A stretch of DNA of 64,000 nucleotides from Nannocystis punicea (GTDB lineage Bacteria; Myxococcota_A; Polyangia; Nannocystales; Nannocystaceae). Of the stretch, positions 33,745-42,087 are shown in pieces. Position numbers and translations under genes: made by a program. Under the pieces are notes generated by a model. That model was not told the DNA's origin. It searched no databases and saw only the letters and a list, made by a program, of their open reading frames with translations. The stretch's first letter is position 1, and each line of letters starts with the position of its first letter. The stretch is taken from contig NZ_CP114040.1 of NCBI RefSeq assembly GCF_026965555.1, positions 7,600,001 through 7,664,000 of the forward strand, in the 5' to 3' direction.

Positions 33745-34434
33745 CTAGCCCATGATCCGCCGGACCAGCAGGTCGAACAGGATGCTGACGGCGTCGAGGG
33801 CCGACTGGCCCTTGCGGCGCGACCACTCGGTGTAGCGGATCGTCACCGGCACCTCGACGAAGCGCAGGCGCAGCCGGCGGATCTCGTGCAGGATCTCCGA
33901 CGCGTGGGCCATGCGGTTCTGAGTGATCCGCAGCGCCCGCGCGGCCCCGGCCGTGAACGCGCGCAGGCCGTTGTGCGTGTCGGTGATGTCGAGGCCCGCG
34001 GCCACGCGGGTGAACGCGGTCGCCAGGCGCAGCACCAGGCGGCGGCTCGCCGGCATGCCCACGGTGCCGCCAAGGAAGCGCGAGCCGAGGGCGACGTCGG
34101 CGCGGCCCTCCGCGAGCGGGGCGACGAGGGCCGCGACGTCTTCCGCGCGGTGCTGGCCGTCGCCGTCGAAGGTGACGACGTAGCGGGCGCCGCGGTGGAG
34201 CGCGAGCTCGATGCCGGTCTGCAAAGCCGCGCCCTGGCCGAGGTTGACCGCGTGGCGCACCACGGTCGCGCCGGTGTCGCGCAGCCGCTCGGCGGTGTCG
34301 TCGACCGAGCCGTCGTCGACCGCGATCACGTGCGGCCAGGCGCGCCGCAGCTCGAGCAGCACCTCGCGGATCACCGGGCCCTCGTTGTAGCAGGGCACGA
34401 CGATCATCACGTCCGCGGGCGCGACCGGCGACAT
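33745..34434 (-). CDS. Glycosyltransferase family 2 (dolichyl-phosphate-mannose-synthase-like)
   Basis: The protein has 229 aa from ATG 34434. GT-A fold motifs: MIVVPCYNEG at the N-terminus, AVDDGSVDDT (nucleotide site), NLGQGAALQTG, DGDGQH (DXD-type metal site) and SRFLGG. It has no membrane helices after the catalytic domain. It should transfer a sugar from a nucleotide donor to a polyprenyl-phosphate or similar lipid. The divergent gene encodes a DUF2304 membrane protein, which in many genomes is paired with this type of GT2, supporting a role in surface polysaccharide or lipid-linked sugar synthesis. Confidence 0.93.
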   Translation of the reverse strand: MSPVAPADVMIVVPCYNEGPVIREVLLELRRAWPHVIAVDDGSVDDTAERLRDTGATVVRHAVNLGQGAALQTGIELALHRGARYVVTFDGDGQHRAEDVAALVAPLAEGRADVALGSRFLGGTVGMPASRRLVLRLATAFTRVAAGLDITDTHNGLRAFTAGAARALRITQNRMAHASEILHEIRRLRLRFVEVPVTIRYTEWSRRKGQSALDAVSILFDLLVRRIMG

Positions 34435-34580
34435 CGGGCCGCATTGTCGGGCTCGGGCGACCGCGAAGCAATCGCCGCAGCGAGACGACACCACTCGAAC
34501 GCAGCGGGCTCCGCCGGCTGCATCGACCTGGCGACGAATTGACTTCCGCCGCGGCGGGGCCGATGCTCCCGCGACCGTCC

Positions 34581-34934
34581 ATGGCGATCCAGTTCGTGCT
34601 CATCGGCGGCAGCTTCGCCCTCCTGTTCCACTTCTTCGTGCGAGCGCGACGGCGGCCGGTGCAGAAGCTGGCGATGACAGTGGTGTTCGCCGCCATCATC
34701 TTTTTGGTGATCTTCCCCGACGTCTCGACCTGGTGCGCCCGCCGGGTCGGCGTCGGCCGCGGCGTCGACCTCGTCTTCTATCTCAGCTCGCTCGTGCTGC
34801 TGTTCCTCTGCTTCAACCTCTACCTCGGGCAGAAGGCGCTCGAGGATCGGCTGACGCTCGTCGTCCGCGAGCTCGCGCTGCAGCCTCACCGCGCGTCGTC
34901 CGGGACGCCGTCCACCGAGCGCGCGGAGCTCTGA
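34581..34934 (+). CDS. DUF2304 family membrane protein
   Basis: The protein has 117 aa from ATG 34581 (upstream in-frame starts at 34539 and 34563 exist). Three hydrophobic segments: AIQFVLIGGSFALLFHFFV, KLAMTVVFAAIIFLVIFP and VDLVFYLSSLVLLFLCFNLYL, then a charged helix (EDRLTLVVRELAL). This is the layout of DUF2304 proteins, usually found next to GT2 enzymes. It is divergent from the GT2 gene and its stop is 1 bp from the YfhO-like gene, so it is probably co-transcribed with that. Confidence 0.87.
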   Translation: MAIQFVLIGGSFALLFHFFVRARRRPVQKLAMTVVFAAIIFLVIFPDVSTWCARRVGVGRGVDLVFYLSSLVLLFLCFNLYLGQKALEDRLTLVVRELALQPHRASSGTPSTERAEL

Positions 34935-34935
34935 C

Positions 34936-37140
34936 ATGGCGCGGCGCGTCCTCGCGGGGCTCGGGCTCGCGTGCGTGTACGCGGCCGTGTTCCTCGCGTT
35001 TCACCCCGCGATCGTCACCGGCGACGTCTTCCTCGGCTGGGACGCAGTCAACGAGCACTGGGGCGACCTGCTGGTCCCGTTGCACGCCTTGCGGGACGGC
35101 GAGCTGCCGCTGTGGAACCCGTACGAGCGCGGCGGCTACGACTTCCTCGCCGACCCGCAGACGGGCGTGCTCTACCCGTTCAACTGGCTGGTGTGGCTCG
35201 GCGCCGCGGTGTTCGGCGAGGGCCCGTGGGTGGTCCTGTTCAAGGCCCTGCTGCACGTCGCCATCGGCGGCCTCGGCACCCATCTCTTGCTCGCGCGGCT
35301 CGGCCTCTCGTCGTCCGCCAGCGCCTTCGGCGGCTTCGCCTTCGTCCTGTCGGGGCGGGTCGCCAAGGCCAAGGACTCGGCCGGCCTGTGGTCGCCGGTG
35401 TGGCTGCCGTGGCTCGTGCTCACCGGCCTCGAGCTGGTGCGCCGGCCCTCGCCGCGGAGCGGCCTGGCCTTTGGGGCAGCCACCGCCATGGCCTTCCTCT
35501 CGGGCTACCCGCCCAACTTCTTCCGCGACCTCGTCGGCCTCGCGCCGGTGCTGCTCGTCGCGCTCGCGCTGGTGGTCCGCGGGGCCCCGGCCGCCCGTCG
35601 GCACCTCGCGCAGGTCGCAGGCGCCGGCGCGCTGGCGGTCGCGGTGGTCGTCGGCCTGGCCCTGCCGAACATCGTCGCCACCCTCGCGTGGCTGCCCGAG
35701 ACCGTGCGCGAGCAGCTCGACTTCGGCGAGGTCGTCTACTCGACCGCGCGGCCGCTGCACCTGTTCGACGCCCTCGCCCCCGGCACCTGGCGCGACGGCG
35801 CCCCCGTCCACTACCTCGGCGCCATCGCCCTGCTCCTCGCGGTGTTCGCCGTCCGCCGCGACGCCCTGCGGATCACCTACGCCGCCTGCGCCCTGCTCTT
35901 CTTCCTGCTCGCGTGCGGCGACGGCTTCGCCCTCCTGCCCTTCCTCGCCCGCCACGTCCCCGGCTTCGGTCTGTGGCGGATCCCCGCCCAGTACTTCTTC
36001 GGCTTCGCCTTCTTCGTCGCCGTCCTCGCCGCCCACGGCTTCGACGACCTCGTCCGCGCCGAGCCGGCGCGCCGGCGCGCGCTCGCCCGGCGCCTCGCGC
36101 TCGTGTTCGCCCCGGCCTGCCTCGGCCTGCTCGTCGCCCTCGCGTGGAGCCGCGCGCCGGCGAGCACCGGCCTCGGCGCGGTGTTCGTCGCGCTCGGCGG
36201 CGCGTGCCTCGGCGGCCTCCTGAGCGCGCGTCCCCGGCTGCGCCGCGCGGCCGCGCCCGCCGCGATCGCAGTCGCCCTGCTCGAGCTCAAGGTGCAGGCG
36301 CGGCAGATCCACGACATCGCCCAGCGGCCCCCCGATCTCGCGCGCGACGCCGCCCTCGCGGGGCTGGGCGATCGCGTCGGCTGGCGCGTCGCCGACGACG
36401 AGCACTACCGCTGGCGCGTCGGCGCGCGCCTCGGCGTGCGCGACATCTTCGGCCGCAACAGCACCCTCGTGACGCGGCGCTGGCGGGCCTTCGCCGCGCG
36501 CGCGCGCGAGCACGCCGGCCTGCTCGCCGCCGCCAACGTGCGCTGGTACGCCGGCGGGCACCGGGCTGCCGTCCAGCGCACCGCCGCCGGGCAGTCGCGC
36601 TGGACCCCGGGGCAGCCGGTCGAGCTGCTGCACGCGGCCCCGCTGGCCTACTGGACCGCGCAGGTCGAGCTCGTCGGGCGCGAGGACGACGGCCTCGAGC
36701 GGTTGGCCGCGCTCCCGCCCGGGCGCGCCGCAGTGCTCGAGGCCTCGCAGTTCGGCGCCGACGAGGCCGCCGCGGTCGCCGAGCTCCAGCCCGAGCACGC
36801 GCCGGTGCCCGCGGTCCTCGCCGCGTTCGCGCGCAACCGCCTCGCCCTCACCGTCGACGCCCCCGCCGCCGGCGTCCTGGTGGTGAACGAGGCCTGGGGC
36901 CCCGGCTGGTCCGCGCGGGTCGACGGCGCGCCGGCCCCGGTGCTGCGCGCCAACTACCTGTTCCGCGGCCTGCTCGTCGGCCCCGGCCCGCACGCGATCG
37001 AGCTCGAGTACGGCCCGCCGCGCCTCCGCGCCGCGCTGGCGGTCTACGCGATCACTGCCCTGCTCGTGCTGGTCGGGCTGATCCGCCTGCCTCGACGGAC
37101 AGGCTCGAGAGGGCATGACGCCAAGGACATGTCTCCTTGA
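34936..37140 (+). CDS. YfhO-like GT-C fold membrane glycosyltransferase
   Basis: The protein has 734 aa. About 12-13 membrane helices occupy residues 1-450; the first loop has the family pattern WDAVNEHWGDLLVPLHALRDGELPLWNPYERGG. A soluble region (about 450-700) precedes a last C-terminal helix. YfhO-type proteins use lipid-linked sugars to decorate wall or surface glycans. With the GT2 and DUF2304 genes beside it, it would be the transferase that uses the lipid-linked sugar. The last residues (GHDAKDMSP) and the stop codon come from a repeat array. Confidence 0.85.
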   Translation: MARRVLAGLGLACVYAAVFLAFHPAIVTGDVFLGWDAVNEHWGDLLVPLHALRDGELPLWNPYERGGYDFLADPQTGVLYPFNWLVWLGAAVFGEGPWVVLFKALLHVAIGGLGTHLLLARLGLSSSASAFGGFAFVLSGRVAKAKDSAGLWSPVWLPWLVLTGLELVRRPSPRSGLAFGAATAMAFLSGYPPNFFRDLVGLAPVLLVALALVVRGAPAARRHLAQVAGAGALAVAVVVGLALPNIVATLAWLPETVREQLDFGEVVYSTARPLHLFDALAPGTWRDGAPVHYLGAIALLLAVFAVRRDALRITYAACALLFFLLACGDGFALLPFLARHVPGFGLWRIPAQYFFGFAFFVAVLAAHGFDDLVRAEPARRRALARRLALVFAPACLGLLVALAWSRAPASTGLGAVFVALGGACLGGLLSARPRLRRAAAPAAIAVALLELKVQARQIHDIAQRPPDLARDAALAGLGDRVGWRVADDEHYRWRVGARLGVRDIFGRNSTLVTRRWRAFAARAREHAGLLAAANVRWYAGGHRAAVQRTAAGQSRWTPGQPVELLHAAPLAYWTAQVELVGREDDGLERLAALPPGRAAVLEASQFGADEAAAVAELQPEHAPVPAVLAAFARNRLALTVDAPAAGVLVVNEAWGPGWSARVDGAPAPVLRANYLFRGLLVGPGPHAIELEYGPPRLRAALAVYAITALLVLVGLIRLPRRTGSRGHDAKDMSP

Positions 37141-37166
37141 ACATGTCTCTGCAGACATTCACCGCG
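37097..37166. repeat. 14-bp palindromic repeat array, 5 units, spanning a stop codon
   Basis: GGACAGGCTCGAGA, GGGCATGACGCCAA, GGACATGTCTCCTT, GAACATGTCTCTGC and AGACATTCACCGCG. The stop of the YfhO-like gene (37138-37140) is inside. ATGTCT-CTGC-AGACAT is a perfect 6-bp stem. Confidence 0.9.
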
Positions 37167-37212
37167 AGGCAGCCCAGAGCACGGCGAGGCCCGCGACGTG
37201 CGCCGCGGGCCT

Positions 37213-37240
37213 CGACCTGACCTTCAGGTCAGGTGTTGCA
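37213..37240. repeat. 14-bp palindromic repeat, perfect 8-bp hairpin
   Basis: ACCTGACC-TTCA-GGTCAGGT at 37215-37234 is fully self-complementary. It ends 7 bp before the stop of the minus-strand vWA gene. Confidence 0.88.
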
Positions 37241-37246
37241 CCCCGC

Positions 37247-38947
37247 TCACTCCCCGACCAGCGCCTCGATCACCGAGCGGATCTCGGCCAGGTCGGGGTC
37301 GCCGGGCAGGGCCGCCTCGGCGAGGGCCAGGGCGGCGAGCGCCGGCTCGAGCGTCGCGGCCTCGGGGGCCTCGCGGTAGGCCTTGAGGCCCTCGGCGTAG
37401 GCGAACACTGCGGCGCCCTTCTTGAGCAGCGGCGACTCGGCGGCCACCGACTCCTGGATCTTCTTGACCACCTCGGTCTCGCGGTCCTCGAACGTGATCG
37501 GGTCCTTCCAGCGGACGGCGACCTTGAACTCGGCGGCCTCGTCGACCAGCGCGGGGGCGCAGGTCGCGACGGTCTGGTGGAACACCATCGCGTCGTTGGG
37601 CGCGAGGTGCTGCGGCTCGACCTCGGCGGGGTCGGCCGAGTACTCCTCGCCGCTGAACTTGACGATCGAGAAGCCCGGCGGCATGTCGAGGCGCACCCGT
37701 ACGTCGCGGACCGCGACCGCCATGGTCTGGACGAAGCGCTCACCGAACATCTTGTGGGCCTCGGCGACCGAGGGGATGAACAGCGACGCGCCGCGGCCGA
37801 CGTCGGTGACGGTGTCCATCAGGTCGTCGTTGTAGGTGTCGGGCGTGCCGACGCCGACGCCGACCAGGTAGATGCCGTCCTGGTCCTGGCTGCCGGCGCC
37901 GCCGGCGATGATGTCGATGTCGGTCACGCCCGCGTTGGCGCCGCCGTCGCTGATCAGCACCACGCGGTTGATCCGCGCCGCGTCGAACTGCGCGTGCGCC
38001 AGCTCGTAGCCGGCCTTGAGCCCGCCGTTGAGGTCCGTGCCGCCGCCCGGCTCGAGCGCGTCGCACAGCGCGATCAGCTCCGGATCGTTCGCCTTCGTCA
38101 CCTTGTACTTGGTCATCTTGACCGCGTTGACGGTGTCCCAGCCGACCGCGGACACGATGTCGCCGGCGCGCAGGCTGCCGGCGATCGTGCGACACACCTC
38201 CTGCTGCAGCTCCATCGGCGTGCCGCTCATCGAGCCCGACTCGTCGAGCACCAGCGTCACGTTCATCAGCGGGCGGTCGGCGTTCTTGACCGTCTCGCTG
38301 GCCACGCCGATCTGGACCACGTAGTGGTCGTCGGGATCCTCGGCGAAGCGGGCGATCTCCGGCAGCACCGTGACCATCCCCTTCTCCGCGGCCTCGTAGC
38401 CGAACGAGTAGTAGTTGAGGAACTCCCACGTCCGGATCGGCACGTAGCTCAGCGAGCCCCAGTCCGACAGCACCGCCTCGCGCACCTGCACCGGCGACGA
38501 CGTCGAGTTCGAGTCGTCCGGCGACAGGTACAGCACCACGGGCGTCTGGTCGTCGCACGCCGGCTCGCCCGTGCTGGTGGAGTCGTCGCCGGTGGTCGAC
38601 GTCGCGTCCGAGGTGCTGTCCTCGCCGTCGTCGGGCGGCGGCTCCTCGCCGCCGGTCGTGCCGCCCGGATCGCCCCCGGTCGCGCCCCCGGTCGAGCCTC
38701 CGCCGCTGCTCGTCGGCGAGTCGCCCGAATCCCAGCCACCGTCGCTGCCGGCCTCGGTATCGCCGGGATTGGCCGAGCCCGAGCCCGGGCCGCTGTCGGA
38801 GCCCGGCCCGCTGAGGCCGTTGCTGCCGCCGGAGCCGTCGTGCTCCGCGGCACTGCTGCAGGCGCCGGCGAGCGCGGCGAGGAGGGGCAAGGTGAGCGCA
38901 CCGAGGGTGCGCGGACGTGACGGCTTCGTAACGGTAATGGTCGGCAT
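37247..38947 (-). CDS. vWA-domain lipoprotein (YfbK-like)
   Basis: The protein has 566 aa from ATG 38947. Lipobox LAGAC. A long Gly/Ser/Thr/Asp linker covers about 30-150. A short conserved region (REAVLSDWGSLSYVPIRTWEFLNYYSF) precedes the vWA domain with MIDAS DESGSMSG and VLISDGGANAG. A C-terminal domain of about 180 residues follows (VRVRLDMPPGFSIVKFSGEEY). The vWA plus C-domain layout matches the YfbK-type family of periplasmic or surface proteins. The ligand is unknown. Confidence 0.9.
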   Translation of the reverse strand: MPTITVTKPSRPRTLGALTLPLLAALAGACSSAAEHDGSGGSNGLSGPGSDSGPGSGSANPGDTEAGSDGGWDSGDSPTSSGGGSTGGATGGDPGGTTGGEEPPPDDGEDSTSDATSTTGDDSTSTGEPACDDQTPVVLYLSPDDSNSTSSPVQVREAVLSDWGSLSYVPIRTWEFLNYYSFGYEAAEKGMVTVLPEIARFAEDPDDHYVVQIGVASETVKNADRPLMNVTLVLDESGSMSGTPMELQQEVCRTIAGSLRAGDIVSAVGWDTVNAVKMTKYKVTKANDPELIALCDALEPGGGTDLNGGLKAGYELAHAQFDAARINRVVLISDGGANAGVTDIDIIAGGAGSQDQDGIYLVGVGVGTPDTYNDDLMDTVTDVGRGASLFIPSVAEAHKMFGERFVQTMAVAVRDVRVRLDMPPGFSIVKFSGEEYSADPAEVEPQHLAPNDAMVFHQTVATCAPALVDEAAEFKVAVRWKDPITFEDRETEVVKKIQESVAAESPLLKKGAAVFAYAEGLKAYREAPEAATLEPALAALALAEAALPGDPDLAEIRSVIEALVGE

Positions 38948-39058
38948 CGGTCCTCGGCCGGCGCGTATTGCAAGGACAGGGCAACCCGCAATTTCAACCA
39001 CTTCGCCGCCTGGCGCGCGATCCGCCCTGACAGTGGTGTCGTGTTCGCGCCCGGCGCG

Positions 39059-40327
39059 TCATCCTCGGACCACCCGGAGGTGTCGCCGCAACAGGACCGC
39101 CGCGGCGCGGTGGTCCTCCTTGCGCGCCCAGTCGAGCGCGGTCCGCCCCGCGTGATCGCGGAGCGACGGATCGGCCCCCAGTGCCAGCAGCACCGCCGCG
39201 GCGTCGGCCTGCCCCGTCATCGCCGCCCGCATCAATGGGGTCTGGCCGCTCGCGTTCACGGCCTCGATCTCCGCGCCGGCCATGCACAGCGCGTGCACCA
39301 CCTCCGGCACCGGCTCGGTCGCCGCCAGCGCCAGCGGTGTGTCGCCGTTCACGTCGCGCAGCTCGGTCGCGGCCCCCGCTCCCAGCAACAGGCGCACGCT
39401 CTCGCGGTGATCTTGCCAGGCCGCCAGGTGCAGCGGCGAGTGGCCGTGGAAGTCGAGCGCGTCGACCGGCGCGCCCGCGTCGCACAGGAGCGCCACCACC
39501 TGCGCGTGCTCCTGATCCGCCGCCAGGTGCAGCGCGGTGCGCTCCTGCACGTTGACCGCGCGCACGTCGGCGGCGTGCCCCAGCAGCTCCGCGACCACCG
39601 CCGCGTGTCCGTGGAAGCTCGCCGCCAGCAGGGCCGTCGGCAGCCCCGGCCAGCCCGGGTGACGCGCGTCGATCCGCACGCCCGCGGCCAGCAGCCGCCG
39701 CACCTCCTCGAGCTGTCCGGCTTGGGCCGCGCGGTGCAGCGCCCACTCGCCGCGGCGGCGCTCCGCCCCCGGCAGCAGCTCGAGGAACCCCGGCGCGCGG
39801 ACCACCTCGGCCAGCCCCTCCGCCATCGCCCGCGCCAGCTCGCGGCGCTCGCTCGCCTCGATCTGCGCCTCGACGTGCTCGAGCCACGCCTCGATCTCCG
39901 CCGCCTCGCCGGTCCGCTCGAGCAGCGCGAAACCTGTCCCGACGGCCATCCTGCAGCCCTCGGCGTCGTCGCCCGCGCTCCGCAGCGCCAGCGCGCGGGC
40001 GATCAGCGCCCGCACCTGCGCCTTCGAACCTGACCTCAAGGCCATCTCGGCCCCGGCCGAGTGGAGCCAGGCCGCGTTCTTGGTCGAGATCGACATCACC
40101 CGCGGCGGCGGCGTCATCAACATCGCCACCCCCTCGGCGTCGCGTCCGAGGCGGTAGAGCGCGCGGATGTGGTAGTCGCGGGCCCACCCGAATTCGAGCG
40201 GGTCGGTGGTCTCGGCGGCCAGTAGATCGCGCTCGAGCGCCTCCGCGAGCGGCAGGGCGTCGGCGGGCGAGCGCTCGAGCGTGGTGGCGAGCGCGAACAT
40301 GCGGGTCGGGAAGTCGACGGCGGTCAT
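39059..40327 (-). CDS. Ankyrin-repeat protein
   Basis: The protein has 422 aa from ATG 40327. The N-terminal half (about 1-190) is helical and unassigned. The C-terminal half has six or seven ankyrin repeats, for example GEWALHRAAQAGQLEEVRRL, ERTALHLAADQEHAQVVALL, GHSPLHLAAWQDHRESVRLL and GQTPLMRAAMTGQADAAAVL. Such proteins mediate protein-protein contacts. There is no signal peptide. Two copies of the 14-bp repeat (39930 and 40026) lie in frame in the N-terminal half. It is divergent from the CAP-domain gene. Confidence 0.9.
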   Translation of the reverse strand: MTAVDFPTRMFALATTLERSPADALPLAEALERDLLAAETTDPLEFGWARDYHIRALYRLGRDAEGVAMLMTPPPRVMSISTKNAAWLHSAGAEMALRSGSKAQVRALIARALALRSAGDDAEGCRMAVGTGFALLERTGEAAEIEAWLEHVEAQIEASERRELARAMAEGLAEVVRAPGFLELLPGAERRRGEWALHRAAQAGQLEEVRRLLAAGVRIDARHPGWPGLPTALLAASFHGHAAVVAELLGHAADVRAVNVQERTALHLAADQEHAQVVALLCDAGAPVDALDFHGHSPLHLAAWQDHRESVRLLLGAGAATELRDVNGDTPLALAATEPVPEVVHALCMAGAEIEAVNASGQTPLMRAAMTGQADAAAVLLALGADPSLRDHAGRTALDWARKEDHRAAAVLLRRHLRVVRG

Positions 40328-40608
40328 GCCCGCACCATGAGCACGCCGCGTGCCACTCCCCGCGCCGCCCCACGCGTGCACCCGCGGCCCGGCGATGCAT
40401 CAAAACGATGCATCGCAAATGGCTCGATTCGATGCACATGGCTCGTTCCGATACATCTCCACCCCGCCCCGGGCGTGCAGTCGCCGACCAGGCCGGCGCC
40501 GGTGCCGGTCGCGGGCCCCGCAGCGTCGAGGACGGCCGCGTCGCCGGCCTTGGTGCCGCGCCCGCTTTCGCCGCGGCGCCGCCCCGTCCGGCGATCTACA
40601 CTGCCCGC
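40328..40608. promoter_or_regulatory. Divergent promoter region with GATGCATC palindrome pair
   Basis: This 281-bp region separates the ankyrin and CAP genes. It contains a perfect 10-bp inverted repeat (GCGATGCATC-AAAAC-GATGCATCGC, 40392-40416), followed by two degenerate direct repeats starting ATGGCTCG at 40419 and 40438 that end in GATGCAC and GATACAT. The spacing suggests an operator with four half-sites. Confidence 0.6.
40392..40416. repeat. Perfect 10-bp inverted repeat, candidate operator
   Basis: GCGATGCATC, 5-nt AAAAC loop, GATGCATCGC. Each arm contains the 8-bp palindrome GATGCATC, which also occurs at 45610-45617 (before the ECF operon) and 56219-56226 (at the HAF gene start). 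Confidence 0.75.
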
Positions 40609-41229
40609 GTGTCCCCTCGCTCGTCCGCGCTCCTCCTCGCCGCCGCGCTCGCCTGTCGACCGGATGTGTCCCGAGAGACAGCCTCGCCTCCGGCCCGAGA
40701 TCCTTCCGCCCCATCGTCGTCCTCCGCGTCGAAGTCGCAGCCCGCCGCCGCGCCCGCGCCTGCGCCCGAGCCTGAATCTGCGCCTGTCGCCGATCCCGAG
40801 CCGGGGCGGCTGGCCGGCATCACTGCCGCGCACAACCGGCACCGCGCGCAGCTCGACATCGCCCCGCTGACGTGGTCGCCCGAGCTGGCGCGCTACGCCC
40901 AGAAGTGGGCCGACAAGCTGAAGCGGCGGGCTTGCGCGCTCGAGCATCGCCCGCGCAAGGGCCCCGACGCGCAGAAGCACGGCGAGAATTTGTTCGCCGC
41001 CAGCGGCCAGGCCGCGACCGCCGAGCAGGTCGTCGCGGCCTGGGTCGCCGAGGTCGCGGGCTACGACGCCAAGACCGGCCGTTGCCGCGGCGTGTGCGGC
41101 CATTACACGCAAGTCGTTTGGCGAAACAGCCAGCGCCTGGGCTGCGGCGTCGCCACCTGCGGCGACAGCGAAGTTTGGGTCTGCAACTACGACCCCCCCG
41201 GTAACTTCCTCGGGCAGAAACCCTACTGA
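40609..41229 (+). CDS. CAP-domain (SCP/PR-1) lipoprotein
   Basis: The protein has 206 aa from GTG 40609. Lipobox LAAALAC. A Ser/Pro/Ala-rich linker (about 20-65) precedes the CAP domain (about 65-206) with all signatures: HNRHRAQLDIAPLTWSPELA, GENLF, CGHYTQVVWRNSQRLGCG and VCNYDPPGNF. The two signature His and acidic residues form the CAP cavity; Cys pairs likely form disulphides. Bacterial CAP proteins are extracellular, with proposed roles in lipid or wall binding. A repeat copy (about 40663) encodes VSRETAS in the linker. Confidence 0.93.
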   Translation: MSPRSSALLLAAALACRPDVSRETASPPARDPSAPSSSSASKSQPAAAPAPAPEPESAPVADPEPGRLAGITAAHNRHRAQLDIAPLTWSPELARYAQKWADKLKRRACALEHRPRKGPDAQKHGENLFAASGQAATAEQVVAAWVAEVAGYDAKTGRCRGVCGHYTQVVWRNSQRLGCGVATCGDSEVWVCNYDPPGNFLGQKPY

Positions 41230-41387
41230 TCGATCGCGGCGAACCACGCGTCCGGTCTGCATCACTCGCACCCGCGCCGACAGCCAGCCACCTCCGCGCG
41301 CACTCCCGTCCGGAGGCGAAGAGCGATCGGCGAGGCCAGCGCCGGCGCTCCGCTGTCGCTACAATCGGCGCTCGGGAGTACGTGTTG

Positions 41388-41969
41388 ATGCTGTTCAAAC
41401 GTCGTTCGCTACACAATCTCATGGTCGCTGTCACTTGCCTGTCCACCGTCGCCATCACGCCGATTGCCGACGCCAAGAAGGGCGGCGAGGACGCCGGCAA
41501 GCGGCTCTCCGACCGCGCCGAGATCACCCAGCTGACCTACTGCTACGCCGAGGCCACCGACGCGATCGGCCGCGGTGACTTTGCCACCGGCAAGCAGACT
41601 TACAAGGAGTGCTTCACGCCGAACGCCGACATCAAGGCCTACTTCCCGGGCGAAGATCCCAACGGCCCGCCGGGAGTCAGCGCCATCGGGCCCGAGGCGT
41701 ATGCCGTCGCGGTCAAGGGCGTGTTCGAGAGCGCCGGCTACGTCTCGACCCAGCACCTGATCGGCAACGTCCGCATCGATCTCGACGGCAACCACGGCAC
41801 CATGACGTCGTACCTCAGCGCCACGCACGTCCTCGATCCGGACGGCACCATCGAGGTCGCGCACGGCACCTATTTCGACACCGTCGTGCGCACGCCGCAG
41901 GGCTGGAAGATCGCGACGCGCAAGCTCATCCTGCTCACCTTCGTGCGCCTCGAGGCGCCCGCCCCCTAG
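41388..41969 (+). CDS. Exported SnoaL/NTF2-like protein
   Basis: The protein has 193 aa from ATG 41388 (GGGAG 9 nt upstream; a GTG at 41382 is an alternative). A cleavable signal peptide (LMVAVTCLSTVAITPIADA) is followed by an NTF2-like cone fold: DRAEITQLTYCYAEATDAIGRGDF, HLIGNVRIDLDGNHGTMTSYL, TYFDTVVRTPQGWKIATRKL. The family includes small-molecule isomerases and binding proteins. No catalytic set can be read with confidence. A strong terminator hairpin follows. Confidence 0.82.
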   Translation: MLFKRRSLHNLMVAVTCLSTVAITPIADAKKGGEDAGKRLSDRAEITQLTYCYAEATDAIGRGDFATGKQTYKECFTPNADIKAYFPGEDPNGPPGVSAIGPEAYAVAVKGVFESAGYVSTQHLIGNVRIDLDGNHGTMTSYLSATHVLDPDGTIEVAHGTYFDTVVRTPQGWKIATRKLILLTFVRLEAPAP

Positions 41970-41999
41970 CGCTCCGCCTGAACTGGACTTCGGATCTAC

Positions 42000-42026
42000 G
42001 CGGGCTGGACAAGACGTCCAGCCCGC
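42000..42026 (+). terminator. Perfect 11-bp hairpin after the NTF2-like gene
   Basis: GCGGGCTGGAC, 5-nt loop AAGAC, GTCCAGCCCGC. It lies 30 bp past the stop. No T tract follows, but stem strength suggests termination or 3'-end protection. Confidence 0.65.
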
Positions 42027-42087
42027 CGTACGGTCTCCTGCCGCCTAATCGGCGTTCGCGACCTCTCCGTCCCGTCATCTGCACCGC

